Assembly: GCA_016783145.1 (NCBI GenBank)
Contig: JADHXD010000007.1
Location: 1 to 63,946, forward strand
Reading direction: 5' to 3'
DNA: 63,946 nucleotides
DNA from: Anaerolineae bacterium
GTDB taxonomy: Bacteria; Chloroflexota; Anaerolineae; JAFGEY01
A program made the translations under genes and the position numbers. This document shows positions 50,281-58,890 of the stretch, piece by piece. The notes under the pieces were generated by a model. The model was not told where the DNA came from. It made no database searches and saw only the letters and a list, made by a program, of their open reading frames with translations. How positions within the stretch are numbered: position 1 is the first letter of the stretch; every line of letters starts with the position of its first letter.

Positions 50281-51126
50281 GTGACAAGGCGAGGATCCGA
50301 GGGTAGGCGTTCAGGAGCGCAGGTCAGGACCATGCATCTACTGCTGTGCGCGCTGCCACTGCTCTGGATCGTGGCCTGGCAGAGCGCGCCCCCCCTGTCC
50401 CTGGTGGTCCAGATCGACCCTCCGGTGGCGGTTCAAAACGGGACCCTCGGCCTGACCTTTGTCGTGCGAAATGGCGGCGACGAGCTGCTGGAGGGCGTGC
50501 TGGTCGAGATCGGGATCCCCGAGCAGACCGTGCTGGCCTCAACGGAGGCCAGCAGTGACCACTGGAAGGTCAGCGCACCCGCGCGCGGTCAAGGGGGCAC
50601 GGTGCGCTACCAGTCCAAGAACCCGATCCCCCCGGGACAAGAGGTCCAGGTCTCCCTCCAGGTGACCGTCCTCCAGGAACCTGGCGGGACTGTCGTGCTC
50701 GACAAGTACACGGCAACAGCCCAAGGGCTGGAGACTCCGGTCTCTGGACCTCCGGTCACCGTCCGGGTGCAAGTCACCCCGACCCCCGAACCGCCTACTC
50801 CCCCTCCCTCGCCGACGATGACCACGGTCCCTCCATCGACCACGCCGCCTGCCGCAGCAACGGACACGGCCACACCCACGCAGCCTGCGGCAACGCCATC
50901 TGCTGTCCCCACCAGGACGACCGCTCCGTCGCCAACGACAGCTCCTACCGCGACTCCCTCGCCGACGATCACCGTCGTGGTCGCAGAGCTCCCCCCCACG
51001 CCAACGCCCAATCTGACCTCCGAAGAGGAACGGCTGGGCACAGCTACGGTCCTGGTCTTTGTCGGGCTGCTCGTGGCAGTCATTGCATCCTCCGTGACGT
51101 GGCTCGTCCGCAGCAAGAACCGCTGA
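50281..51126 (+). CDS. Surface protein with beta-domain, Thr/Pro stalk and C-terminal membrane helix
   Basis: The 281-residue protein has an N-terminal hydrophobic segment (LLLCALPLLWIVAWQSA) that probably acts as a signal peptide. A DUF11-like beta-sandwich follows (LVVQIDPPVAVQNGTLGLTF, NGGDELLEGVLVEIGIPEQ, VSLQVTVLQEPGGTVV), then a stalk of about 85 residues rich in Thr, Pro and Ser, and a C-terminal helix (ATVLVFVGLLVAVIASSVTWLV) with basic residues after it. The beta-domain is likely displayed outside the cell on the stalk. GTG 50281 or ATG 50332 may be the start. Confidence 0.68.
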   Translation: MTRRGSEGRRSGAQVRTMHLLLCALPLLWIVAWQSAPPLSLVVQIDPPVAVQNGTLGLTFVVRNGGDELLEGVLVEIGIPEQTVLASTEASSDHWKVSAPARGQGGTVRYQSKNPIPPGQEVQVSLQVTVLQEPGGTVVLDKYTATAQGLETPVSGPPVTVRVQVTPTPEPPTPPPSPTMTTVPPSTTPPAAATDTATPTQPAATPSAVPTRTTAPSPTTAPTATPSPTITVVVAELPPTPTPNLTSEEERLGTATVLVFVGLLVAVIASSVTWLVRSKNR

Positions 51127-51239
51127 AAGGGTCGCGATCACGTCGTCCTTAAACTTGTGGACGGTGGGAAGGCTCCCCTCGGCTCTGGACCGATTTCACG
51201 CAAGATTCACGCCACGAGCGCCCTCTCCCGACCAGGGAT

Positions 51240-51269
51240 TTGCCCTGGATGCCCAAAGCAGTCTATAAT
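51240..51269 (+). promoter_or_regulatory. Sigma70-type promoter
   Basis: TTGCCC (51240-51245) and TATAAT (51264-51269) are 18 bp apart, 50 bp before the next gene. Confidence 0.6.
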
Positions 51270-51319
51270 GGGCTCAACGTACCGTTCTCTGGACCCTTGC
51301 TTGCTGGTGAGGTATCGTC

Positions 51320-51895
51320 GTGACTCAATCTCTGCCCAGGCGCACATATCGCACGATCATAGGGGTGTTGGCGCTCGTCACCGTCGGCGTTCTGGGGTGC
51401 GCGGCAGCAGTGCTCATCGCCAATCGTCCCCCCTCCCCCGCCGCCCTTGCCGCTACAATGACGGCGATGCCCAGCCCCACACCGACCCTCACCCCCACCC
51501 CCACGCCGGCGCCTACCGTTCCCGGAGTCAGCAGCGAGCTGCTGGTCTGCCAGAGCAAAGCGGGGTACGCGATGAACGACCGGCGCATGGTCGGTGCGGT
51601 GAACATCTCGGACGATCACCTGTTCCGGTTAGCCTGGGTCTCTCTCGATTGGGAGATCGAGGATCTAGACGACGCTTTGCCAGGCGTGATCATGGGGTTC
51701 GACGTCGCCCTGGACGTGTGGGCGGAAGGATGCGCGGTCTACGATCGGGTGCAGATCGAGGTGTATGAACGGCGTGACGAGCTGCAGATCCACAGGATGG
51801 ACGTACAGGCACAGATGGATGATCTGATCCAGTGGCGAGCCGGAGGATTGAACGATCAGGGGCTGGTCGCCCGGCTCCTGGTGACCCCATCCTGA
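51320..51895 (+). CDS. Stalked lipoprotein or membrane-anchored protein of unknown function
   Basis: The 191-residue protein has an N-terminal hydrophobic helix (TIIGVLALVTVGVLGCAAAVLIA) containing GVLGCA, which could be a lipobox but is followed by more hydrophobic residues. A short TPTPTLTPTPTPAPT stalk leads to a C-terminal domain of about 120 residues (LLVCQSKAGYAMNDRRMVGAVNIS, then LDVWAEGCAVYDRVQIEVYE) with two cysteines. No family is recognised. The start is GTG with GAGG upstream. Confidence 0.62.
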   Translation: MTQSLPRRTYRTIIGVLALVTVGVLGCAAAVLIANRPPSPAALAATMTAMPSPTPTLTPTPTPAPTVPGVSSELLVCQSKAGYAMNDRRMVGAVNISDDHLFRLAWVSLDWEIEDLDDALPGVIMGFDVALDVWAEGCAVYDRVQIEVYERRDELQIHRMDVQAQMDDLIQWRAGGLNDQGLVARLLVTPS

Positions 51896-51955
51896 TCGCG
51901 CCGTTCGCAGGGGGCACGGAGAGGTGGCGCCACACACGGACCTTCGAGCAAGCTG

Positions 51956-52447
51956 CTAGACCTGCTCGATCTCGGCCTCTCCGGTCACCGTATCGTACAG
52001 GGCGTACGTGCTCTGCCCAAGGCGGCCCATCACCTCCCCCGGATTGACCAACAGCGTCCCGCCGATGCGTTCGATCCTGGCCTGGTGGTCGTGTCCGTGA
52101 CAGACCAGGTCATACTGGCCGGATCGGGCCTGATCCTCAGCGATGGGAGGGTAGTGGTTGAGGGCTACCTTGCGCCCGTCAAACTCCAGGTAGGCGAAAG
52201 GACCGTGCAAGGAGACGTTGTCCAGACCGGCGGCGATCTTGGCGAGGAACAGAGGATCGCCATCGTTGTTACCCAGGACCACGTGTACGGGCCCTTTGAA
52301 CGCCTCGCCGATCTGTTTCAGCGTGAACGGCGCACACAGGTCTCCGCAAAAGATGAGCGCGTCCGCACCGGTCTGTGCGATCCTCTCCAGTACGCTCGCC
52401 AGTACCCAGATGTTGTCGTGCGCATCTGACAGAATGGCGATTTTCAT
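51956..52447 (-). CDS. YfcE/MJ0936-type phosphodiesterase
   Basis: The 163-residue protein is a small calcineurin-like metallophosphoesterase. Motifs appear in order: AILSDAHDN (metal ligands), LIFCGDLCAPF, VLGNNDGD (GNxD), ALNHYPP, and CHGHDHQ (GHxH), then LVNPGEVM. Its length matches the YfcE family, whose members cleave phosphodiesters in vitro; the natural substrate is unknown. It lies 2 bp after the PrsW-like gene, so the two are co-expressed. Confidence 0.9.
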   Translation of the reverse strand: MKIAILSDAHDNIWVLASVLERIAQTGADALIFCGDLCAPFTLKQIGEAFKGPVHVVLGNNDGDPLFLAKIAAGLDNVSLHGPFAYLEFDGRKVALNHYPPIAEDQARSGQYDLVCHGHDHQARIERIGGTLLVNPGEVMGRLGQSTYALYDTVTGEAEIEQV

Positions 52448-52449
52448 CT

Positions 52450-53472
52450 CTACTCCTCCATCTGTGGCAGCCCGAGGCGGGCCGTGACAATGCGCTGCCG
52501 CAGCTCGGCGATCCAGGTATCTATCTTGGCATCCTCGCCTGCCCGCCTTTTCTGGTGTTTTCTGTACCCCAGGTCGACGATCATTTGCACGAACCGGTTC
52601 CACCGGAACCAGGTCAGGACGCCGTGACGGCCCAGGACGCGCCACCCCCTGGCCAGGCGCATCCTGTAGTGGATCGCGACCTGGCGCTCACCGTCGGTGA
52701 TAAACCCGTCCTTCACCTCGGCGTCAAGCTCGGCGAGCCAGCGCCTCTCTCGCTGGACGGCCAGGACGATCAGGATCAGCATCCCCAGCGCACCCATCCA
52801 GTCGACCACGGTGAGGATCAAGCACGAGAGTCCAGACGTGGTTTCCGAGAGGACGATCCCGCCGTTGTGGGTGGCGTGCAGGGTGACGGCGACCAACCAC
52901 CCCAGGAAGGGATAGAGCAGCCTCTTCCAGGTCTCCCTGGCATTGCGAGCCAGGCCGAACCCCACCCCGACGCAGGCCGCGAACAGCGAGTGGTTCAGGT
53001 GATAGAGGCCCACGCGAAACGCCACGGTGGTGCCCCATGCAGACCATCCCCCTTCGAACAGGCTGCCCATAAAGTAGAGCACGTTCTCGACGACAGAGAA
53101 CCCGAACCCCACCAACGCCCCATAGAGGATGCCATCCGTCACTCCGTCGAACTCTTTGCGATAGACCAGGTACATGATCAGGAGGATCAGCGCTTTGAAG
53201 GTCTCTTCGGTGAGTGGAGCGACAAGGCCCGCGCTGGTCATCGAGGTGAGGATCGAATCTCCGAGGAGCGCCGTGACAGGCACGTCGAGGAGGATCTGTG
53301 CCAGGAGCGACATGATGATCGTGGGCACGGCTCCCCAGAAGAACATGATCCCCAGCAACCACAACGGCTCTTTTTCATAACGATCAAGCCACCACAGAAC
53401 GGCGATGGTGATCGTGGCTGGGATCAAGGTCACCAGGCCCGAGGCCAAAAGTCCCAGAAGCAAGGTTGCCAT
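52450..53472 (-). CDS. PrsW family intramembrane protease-like protein
   Basis: The 340-residue protein has about eight membrane helices and the PrsW motifs: EE at residues 89-90 in PLTEETFKAL, Glu129 in FSVVEN, a HLNH motif at 158-161 and HATH at 199-202. In Bacillus PrsW cleaves an anti-sigma factor. Other family members are CAAX-protease-like enzymes, and the target here is unknown. An amphipathic, charged C-terminal domain of about 110 residues (LAVQRERRWLAELDAEVKDG onward) is longer than usual. ATG 53472 is preceded by a good promoter and divergent from the ROK gene. Confidence 0.86.
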   Translation of the reverse strand: MATLLLGLLASGLVTLIPATITIAVLWWLDRYEKEPLWLLGIMFFWGAVPTIIMSLLAQILLDVPVTALLGDSILTSMTSAGLVAPLTEETFKALILLIMYLVYRKEFDGVTDGILYGALVGFGFSVVENVLYFMGSLFEGGWSAWGTTVAFRVGLYHLNHSLFAACVGVGFGLARNARETWKRLLYPFLGWLVAVTLHATHNGGIVLSETTSGLSCLILTVVDWMGALGMLILIVLAVQRERRWLAELDAEVKDGFITDGERQVAIHYRMRLARGWRVLGRHGVLTWFRWNRFVQMIVDLGYRKHQKRRAGEDAKIDTWIAELRQRIVTARLGLPQMEE

Positions 53473-53505
53473 TTTGTGCTCCTTTGCGCAGTGGAGGGTA
53501 GGGGC

Positions 53506-53534
53506 ATTGTAGTACAGGTGCGATGAGAAGTCAA
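53506..53534 (-). promoter_or_regulatory. Sigma70-type promoter of the PrsW-phosphodiesterase pair
   Basis: On the minus strand TTGACT (53529-53534) and TACAAT (53506-53511) are 17 bp apart. Confidence 0.7.
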
Positions 53535-53551
53535 TCACCCGCAAGGTCACC

Positions 53552-53579
53552 TTGACTTTTCACCGAGGCGTTCTATAAT
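53552..53579 (+). promoter_or_regulatory. Sigma70-type promoter of the ROK gene
   Basis: TTGACT (53552-53557) and TATAAT (53574-53579) are 16 bp apart, about 110 bp before the ATG. It diverges from the PrsW promoter, leaving 17 bp between the -35 boxes. Confidence 0.7.
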
Positions 53580-53690
53580 ACTCTACTGGTCACCGCTCCC
53601 TGCGCGACGCAACAGTCGGGGGCGTGCCCACAGCCATCACGAAGCGGCGCACAGACCCCGACCCCGCACCGCTTGGCTCAGGAGGAAAGC

Positions 53691-54659
53691 ATGGACGGCC
53701 TGATCGCGATCGGCATCGACATCGGCGGCACCAAGATCGCCGTGGCTACCGTGGCCGCGGCGGGATGCATCCTGGGCCGATCCACCATGCCCACCCAGGC
53801 CGAGCGTGGGTTTGACGATGGACTGCGGCGTATCGTCGCCCTCCTGGATCGCCTGATGGCGGAGACCGGCTGCTCACGCCGTGCCCTGGCAGCGATCGGC
53901 ATCGGCTGTGCCGGGCCGGTAGACCCGATCCGGGGGACCATCGACAACCCCTACACCCTGCCGACCTGGGACGGGGTGAACATCGTCGAACCACTGCAGG
54001 CCGAGTACGGTGTGCGGGTCGTCCTGGAGAACGACGCAGATGCAGCAGCGATGGGGGAAGTGTGGCTGGGCGCGGGACAAGGGGGTCGCGTCGTCGTGAT
54101 GATCACGATCGGGACGGGCATCGGTGGAGGGATCATCATCGACGGACAGGTCTACCGGGGCATCGAGGGCACTCATCCCGAGATCGGGCATCACAGCATC
54201 GACCCCACCGGCCCCGCGTGCTACTGCGGCATGCGAGGCTGTTGGGAATCGCTGGCTTCGGGGCCAGCGCTGGTCGCAGCCGTGAGCGAGCGCGCGCCTG
54301 GACGGCCTTCCGGTCCGCTCACCGGGGCAGGGGTCATCGCCGAGGCGCGAGCTGGCGATCCGATCGCACAGGCAGCCGTGACGCGCGCCGCCGAAGCGAC
54401 CGCGATGGCCCTCTTTAACCTGACCAACCTCTACGCGCCCGACGTCATCGTGCTCGGAGGCGGGGTGATGGAGGCATACGACCTCTTTGAACCGGTTATT
54501 CGCCAGACGCTGAGCCGCAACACGATGGCACCCGTCGACCGGATCGCCGTTCGCAGGGCCGAGCTGGGCAGCGACGCAGGCGTAGTCGGCGCGGCATGCC
54601 TCGCACTGGACCACGCTCAGCTACCCGCCGTGCGCAGAGCGCCCCTGCCTCCGCGCTAA
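53691..54659 (+). CDS. ROK family sugar kinase, glucokinase-like
   Basis: The 322-residue protein has the ROK signature: the phosphate loop GIDIGGTKIAVATV, then IGIGCAGPVDPIRGTI, LENDADAAAMGE with the catalytic Asp, TIGTGIGGGIIIDG, HPEIGHHSI, and the zinc motif CYCGMRGCWE (CXCGX2GCXE). VIVLGGGVME lies near the C-terminus. There is no N-terminal DNA-binding domain, so it is a kinase rather than a repressor. Glucose or N-acetylated sugars are likely substrates, but this cannot be fixed from sequence. AGGAGGAAAG precedes the ATG. Confidence 0.92.
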   Translation: MDGLIAIGIDIGGTKIAVATVAAAGCILGRSTMPTQAERGFDDGLRRIVALLDRLMAETGCSRRALAAIGIGCAGPVDPIRGTIDNPYTLPTWDGVNIVEPLQAEYGVRVVLENDADAAAMGEVWLGAGQGGRVVVMITIGTGIGGGIIIDGQVYRGIEGTHPEIGHHSIDPTGPACYCGMRGCWESLASGPALVAAVSERAPGRPSGPLTGAGVIAEARAGDPIAQAAVTRAAEATAMALFNLTNLYAPDVIVLGGGVMEAYDLFEPVIRQTLSRNTMAPVDRIAVRRAELGSDAGVVGAACLALDHAQLPAVRRAPLPPR

Positions 54660-54681
54660 GATGTGAGCGATCAGCAGAGGA

Positions 54682-54710
54682 TTGTCCTTTTCGTTGGGCT
54701 ATGGTAGAAT
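54682..54710 (+). promoter_or_regulatory. Sigma70-type promoter of the membrane trio
   Basis: TTGTCC (54682-54687) and TAGAAT (54705-54710) are 17 bp apart, 50 bp before the first gene. Confidence 0.6.
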
Positions 54711-54760
54711 CAGCGTGCGCTCACTGCGCGGCAAAGCAACCTGAACGTGGGTAGGATCGG

Positions 54761-56506
54761 ATGGCTAACGGAGTGTTCTCGACGCCGATGGGGCCGGTGC
54801 TGGTCCTCTGGGTCGGCGCGTTGGTTTTACACGTGCTGGACAGGTTCCTCACACCCCAGGACCGGGGGGTAGCTGAAGCGCTCGTCTTGGCGCTTGGGCT
54901 GGGGTTTCTCATCGGCACTCGATCGCAGATAGATGCGCCGCTCAGCTTTGGCCAGTTCCTGACTGGCGCAGGGAGATCGGACGTGCCGCCCTTCCTGGTC
55001 GCCGGCCAAACATCGTGGACGCTGGCCTTGCTCGCTGTCGTCACGTCGTTCGCCTCCTCGCTGGCCTCGCTTGGACAGAGCACCGATGGACGGGCCGGGA
55101 GGCTGGCAGCATTGGGCTCGGCGCTGCTGTTCGTCTTTGCCGGGGACTGGGCGACGCTGACCGTGGCCTGGGTCCTGGTCGACGTGTGCTTGCTGCACAC
55201 CCTTGGAGACACGCGAAAGCGCACGGATGCACTGGGATGGACGGGCATCCTGAGCCTCGGCGGCGCGGTCGCTTTGGGAATCGGCCTGTTGTTGTGGCAT
55301 CAAGCCGATGGCAGCATCTGGGTGGACCGGGGAGGCGCGGTGCCTCACCTGGCCACGGCTGCGACCCACCTGCCCTCCCACGCGTCTTCCGTGCTGATCC
55401 TGGCTGCCCTCCTCCGCCTGATGCCTTTTCCTCTGCCTACCTGGCTCACCGACTTTGGAAGGGAGGCGCAGGCCAAGGATCAGCGCTTTGCCCAGGTGCT
55501 GACCTATCTCGTCCCCACCCTGCTGGGCGGCTATCTCTGGATGCGCCTGGCGGGGTGGAACGTCATCGGGCAGGCCGCACGCTGGCTCATCGTGCTGCCC
55601 ATCTGGGGCGGCTGGGCGATGATCATCAGCGCGCTCAAGGCGTGGGCTGCACGGGACCCGGCGGAACTGGTCGCCTGCACGGGCACGTTTGGCGGGGCAT
55701 GCGTCCTGATGGCAGCGGGCCTGAACCTGCCCGCGCCGTGGCAGACCCTGATCAGCGCGAATGCGATCCTGAGCGTGTCGGTCTTGTTCGTCTCGTGGAC
55801 ACAGTGCCAGCACCTGCGGATGTTCGACCCCCGCTCGTTTTGGCGGATCGCACCTGCGGGGCTGGGGCTCTTGTCTCTGGCCGGCCTGCCTCTCACGATC
55901 GGCTTCCCGGCTCGCGTCGCCCTCTACCATGCGGTCTTTGCGGATCAGCGATGGTTCTCCCTGACCCTCGTCGTGGCGGCAGAGCTGCTGCTGTTCGGCG
56001 CTCTTTTGCGGGTCCTGCTCGAACTTGAGCTCGTGCCAGAGGAGGAAACCGAGGAGGCCGCACCCAGCAGCTCACCGGTCGCCTTGTGGGAGCTAAAAGA
56101 GCGCGTATATGACGGGCTTGCGTACGGCGCCGGAGCGATCCTGGCGCTTGGGATCGTGGTCTTGGGGCTCGCCCCACGACTGCCAGACCAAAGCTCCTCG
56201 CTGCCCAGCCTGGGTAACTGGCTTGGCCTGCCCACGCTGCCCGTTTGGGCTGCGCTGCTGCTGGCGGTGGTCGGGGCTCTCGTCGTCTACCGCTCTCGGA
56301 ACATGGTCTTGAACCTGACGCAAGGGTGGGGAGGCTTGATCGAGCGCTTGTTCGGTTTTGGGTGGCTGTACCGGTCGATCGAGACCCTCTCGCGCTACGT
56401 GGGAGCGCTGATTTGGGGCAGCACCCAGGTGGTGGAGGGAGCAGGGTACATGGCCTGGGTCGCCCTGGTCTGCCTGGTGATCCTCCTGTTCGTGATCGCT
56501 CGTTGA
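54761..56506 (+). CDS. Degenerate complex-I/Mrp-type antiporter-like membrane subunit (NuoL/HyfB-like)
   Basis: The 581-residue protein has about 14 membrane helices. The helix-5 region (FVFAGDWATLTVAWVLVDVCLLHTL) and the helix-7 region (AALLRLMPFPLPTWLTD) correspond to the proton-channel signature of NuoL/M/N-type proteins. The key residues are altered: the helix-5 Glu after Trp is Val (an Asp lies four residues on, residue 141), and the conserved Lys before P-F-x-x-x-W is Arg219. An extended C-terminus (about residues 430-581) with RVYDGLAYGAGAILALG resembles the NuoL tail. It may still conduct ions or be structural. First of three coupled genes; 8 bp to the next. Confidence 0.7.
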   Translation: MANGVFSTPMGPVLVLWVGALVLHVLDRFLTPQDRGVAEALVLALGLGFLIGTRSQIDAPLSFGQFLTGAGRSDVPPFLVAGQTSWTLALLAVVTSFASSLASLGQSTDGRAGRLAALGSALLFVFAGDWATLTVAWVLVDVCLLHTLGDTRKRTDALGWTGILSLGGAVALGIGLLLWHQADGSIWVDRGGAVPHLATAATHLPSHASSVLILAALLRLMPFPLPTWLTDFGREAQAKDQRFAQVLTYLVPTLLGGYLWMRLAGWNVIGQAARWLIVLPIWGGWAMIISALKAWAARDPAELVACTGTFGGACVLMAAGLNLPAPWQTLISANAILSVSVLFVSWTQCQHLRMFDPRSFWRIAPAGLGLLSLAGLPLTIGFPARVALYHAVFADQRWFSLTLVVAAELLLFGALLRVLLELELVPEEETEEAAPSSSPVALWELKERVYDGLAYGAGAILALGIVVLGLAPRLPDQSSSLPSLGNWLGLPTLPVWAALLLAVVGALVVYRSRNMVLNLTQGWGGLIERLFGFGWLYRSIETLSRYVGALIWGSTQVVEGAGYMAWVALVCLVILLFVIAR

Positions 56507-56514
56507 GAGGGAGC

Positions 56515-57198
56515 ATGCCTGTCTGGAAGGACCTGCTTTCACAGCTATCCAACCTGTCCGGAGAGCCGGCGATGATCGGACTGATCATCACGGCCTCGGT
56601 GATCGCCATCGTCCGCGACTGGCGTTTTGGGTTGTGGGCCCTGCTGGTGCAGTACATCCTGGTCAGCGTGCTTCACCTGCGGATGCTCACCCCCGAGCTG
56701 GCGCTGATCAAGCTGCTGGTGGGCGTCATGGTCTGCCCGATGCTCTACTGGGCTGCCCGATGGGTGGAAAGCGAACGAGCACACAAGGCTCACGTGGAGC
56801 GGCAAGAGATCGCGTCCAAAGAAGGAGAGGTGCCGCTTCCCCCGCTGCCGTGGCCGGTTCGCCCGACAAACTGGGTGTTCCGCTTCTTGGTCATCCTTCT
56901 CCTGGGCATGGTGCTCTATGGCGTGTCTACCTCGTTCCCGCTTCCCTTTATCGCCGCCGACCTCGCCCCATCGTGTGTCTGGCTGGGGCAGGTCGGCCTG
57001 CTGATCCTCATCCTGACCTCTGAGCCTCTATCGGCGGGAATGGGGCTGCTGACCCTGGTTTCTGGGTTCGAGCTGTACTTTGACGTCATGTCGCCCGGCC
57101 TGGCTGGCGTCGGCGTGTTTGCTGCCCTCAACCTGCTGATGGGATTGGCGATCTCTTATTTGGCCATCGTCCGCGATCTGACGGGGGAGGTGCTGTGA
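56515..57198 (+). CDS. Membrane protein, NuoK/HyfE-like by context
   Basis: The 227-residue protein has six or seven helices: LIITASVIAIVRDWRFGLWALLVQYILV, LIKLLVGVMVCPMLYWAARWV, then a charged loop and PTNWVFRFLVILLLGMVLYG. The C-terminal half (VWLGQVGLLILILTSEPLSAGMGLLTLVSGFELYF and AALNLLMGLAISYLAIVRD in two pieces) has the spacing of NuoK or HyfE-type small subunits, with an acidic residue (GFE) inside a helix. This is weak similarity. Its stop overlaps the next GTG. Position between two antiporter-like genes supports a joint complex. Confidence 0.6.
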   Translation: MPVWKDLLSQLSNLSGEPAMIGLIITASVIAIVRDWRFGLWALLVQYILVSVLHLRMLTPELALIKLLVGVMVCPMLYWAARWVESERAHKAHVERQEIASKEGEVPLPPLPWPVRPTNWVFRFLVILLLGMVLYGVSTSFPLPFIAADLAPSCVWLGQVGLLILILTSEPLSAGMGLLTLVSGFELYFDVMSPGLAGVGVFAALNLLMGLAISYLAIVRDLTGEVL

Positions 57199-58610
57199 GC
57201 CCGACCTGGCCGCCGCTGCCCGGCCCTCTCTTTCTCTTTCTGGCTGCCTTGACGGTAGCCGCGATCTGCTACTTCGTTCATCGCTGGCCGCTTGTGGCAG
57301 GGGTGATCGCGGCAGGGGGATGCCTGGCCCTGGGGTGGATCTGCCTGCACCAGCTCTCAGAGGAGCCGCCCTCGTTCCTGGGGCGTGTCTGGGTGCTCGA
57401 TCGCCCGTTCGTGCTGTGGGGCCGAGAGTGGGCGGTGACCCGTGCCACCGGGGCCCTGGTGGCGTTCATCCTTTTCACCGCCGGCATGTCCTTTCTGCTG
57501 GCGCTGCCCGCTTCGCAGGGGTGGTCCTTCTATCCCTTTGGGATGGGCGTCGTGGCGATCCTGGTCTTGGCCGTCACTGCGCAGCAGTACATCTATTCGG
57601 TCTTGTTTCTCTGGTTGGCCGCAAACCTGTCCGTTTTTGTGCTCGCCGGCGGTCGACCCGAGGGAACGGTGGGCGCGCTGCGCTTCCTCGCCCTGACCTC
57701 GCTGGCAGTGATGCCGCTGTTGATCTTGCCACGCTATCTCGAACCGGACGCCGCCCCAGGCGCGCTGTACACGGCGACGATCCTGATGACGATCGGGTTT
57801 GGCATCCTGCTGATGGTCGTCCCCTTTCACGGCCAGTTGGTGGCGATGATCGCGCACGCCGCGCCGATGGTGCCCGCTTTTGTCCTCTCTGCGTTTTCGC
57901 CGCTGGTGTTCCAGATACTGTTCTCGCTTGGCCAAGCCCATCCTCCGCTGCTGGAAGATCGGTTATTGTTCGACGCCTGTCGCTGGATGGGGATCGCCAC
58001 GGTAGCCCTTGGCGGGCTGGCTGCGATGGGGCAGCGCCGCTGGGAGTACCTGGTCGGATATGCGACGCTGGTCGATTGGGGCGCGGGCCTGGTCGCCCTG
58101 GGGCAAGGCACGGCGCGTGGGGCGGAGCAGGCCATACAGATGGTGATCTGGCGCGCGTTCAGCCTCACCCTTGTCGGAACGGGATTAACGATCGTGCTCA
58201 AGGCGGCGGGTGAGAAAGCCGAGATCGCCGACAGCGGCGGCCTGCTGCGCCGTCGACCCGTGGCCACGCTGACGCTGATCATCGGCTTGCTCTCATTGGC
58301 CGCGTTTCCCCTCACGCCAGGCGCAGCAGGCCGTTGGCCGCTGATCCTGGACCTGCTGGCTGCGGACCCACGGATGGGTTGGACGCTCATCCTCGCCGGA
58401 GTTGGGGTCTGCGTAGGAACCCTGGCTGGCGCGCGGGCCTGCCTGGGCCCGCCTGCGCCCGGTCTGAGCGAAAGGCGGCTCGAGGCGATGATCGGCCTGG
58501 GATTTGCCCTGCTCGCCCTGTGGCTCGTCGGGTACGTCTTTCTGCACCCGGAGCCGTGGCTGGGCCTGATGCAGGAGGCGTTTGCCGGGCTGAGCTTCCT
58601 GGCTTTGTGA
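57195..58610 (+). CDS. Degenerate NuoN/MrpD-like membrane subunit
   Basis: The 471-residue protein has about 13 helices. The segment MTIGFGILLMVVPFHGQLVAMI, then AHAAPMVPAFVLS, corresponds to the NuoN text GFxxKxxxxPFHxWxPDvYxGAPtpvxaFls. The channel Lys is Leu205 and the W-x-P-D-v-Y part is lost. The helix-5 Glu is also missing (LFLWLAANLSVF, Ala where Glu is expected). FPLTPGAAGRWPLI near residue 370 fits the later conserved loop. The GTG start overlaps the previous stop (GTGA) with GGGAGG upstream. With both channel residues lost it is unlikely to be a standard proton pump subunit. Confidence 0.7.
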   Translation: MSPTWPPLPGPLFLFLAALTVAAICYFVHRWPLVAGVIAAGGCLALGWICLHQLSEEPPSFLGRVWVLDRPFVLWGREWAVTRATGALVAFILFTAGMSFLLALPASQGWSFYPFGMGVVAILVLAVTAQQYIYSVLFLWLAANLSVFVLAGGRPEGTVGALRFLALTSLAVMPLLILPRYLEPDAAPGALYTATILMTIGFGILLMVVPFHGQLVAMIAHAAPMVPAFVLSAFSPLVFQILFSLGQAHPPLLEDRLLFDACRWMGIATVALGGLAAMGQRRWEYLVGYATLVDWGAGLVALGQGTARGAEQAIQMVIWRAFSLTLVGTGLTIVLKAAGEKAEIADSGGLLRRRPVATLTLIIGLLSLAAFPLTPGAAGRWPLILDLLAADPRMGWTLILAGVGVCVGTLAGARACLGPPAPGLSERRLEAMIGLGFALLALWLVGYVFLHPEPWLGLMQEAFAGLSFLAL

Positions 58611-58653
58611 GCAGTGCCCGCCCGTGTGTCACCGTCTGGGTGGCCTGCTCAAA

Positions 58654-58682
58654 TTGGTTACCTCTCCGACCTGTGGTAGAAT
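58654..58682 (+). promoter_or_regulatory. Sigma70-type promoter of the caspase operon
   Basis: TTGGTT (58654-58659) and TAGAAT (58677-58682) are 17 bp apart. The leader to the first ATG at 58891 is about 200 nt and includes an inverted repeat at the start point. Confidence 0.6.
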
Positions 58683-58686
58683 GAGT

Positions 58687-58705
58687 ACATAGTGTAGCGC
58701 TATGT
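58687..58705. promoter_or_regulatory. Inverted repeat at the start point of the caspase operon
   Basis: ACATAG (58687-58692) and CTATGT (58700-58705) are exact complements around a 7-nt centre, directly after the -10 box. This is a likely place for a repressor to bind. Confidence 0.45.
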
Positions 58706-58890
58706 CATCGTCGCAGCCGTCGTCAGCGGAGGAGGATGGCGTGAAAGCGAGAGCCGAGCACTGACCTGGGAGAGTCCTGGTAGGTGGTCGGCTGTTCTGT
58801 TGTGTTGCTCAAGTCGCCAATCCCACGATGGAGACACGCTGCATGGTGGGACCTACGTGACACGCACCCATGCTGGTCAGGAGGATTGAG

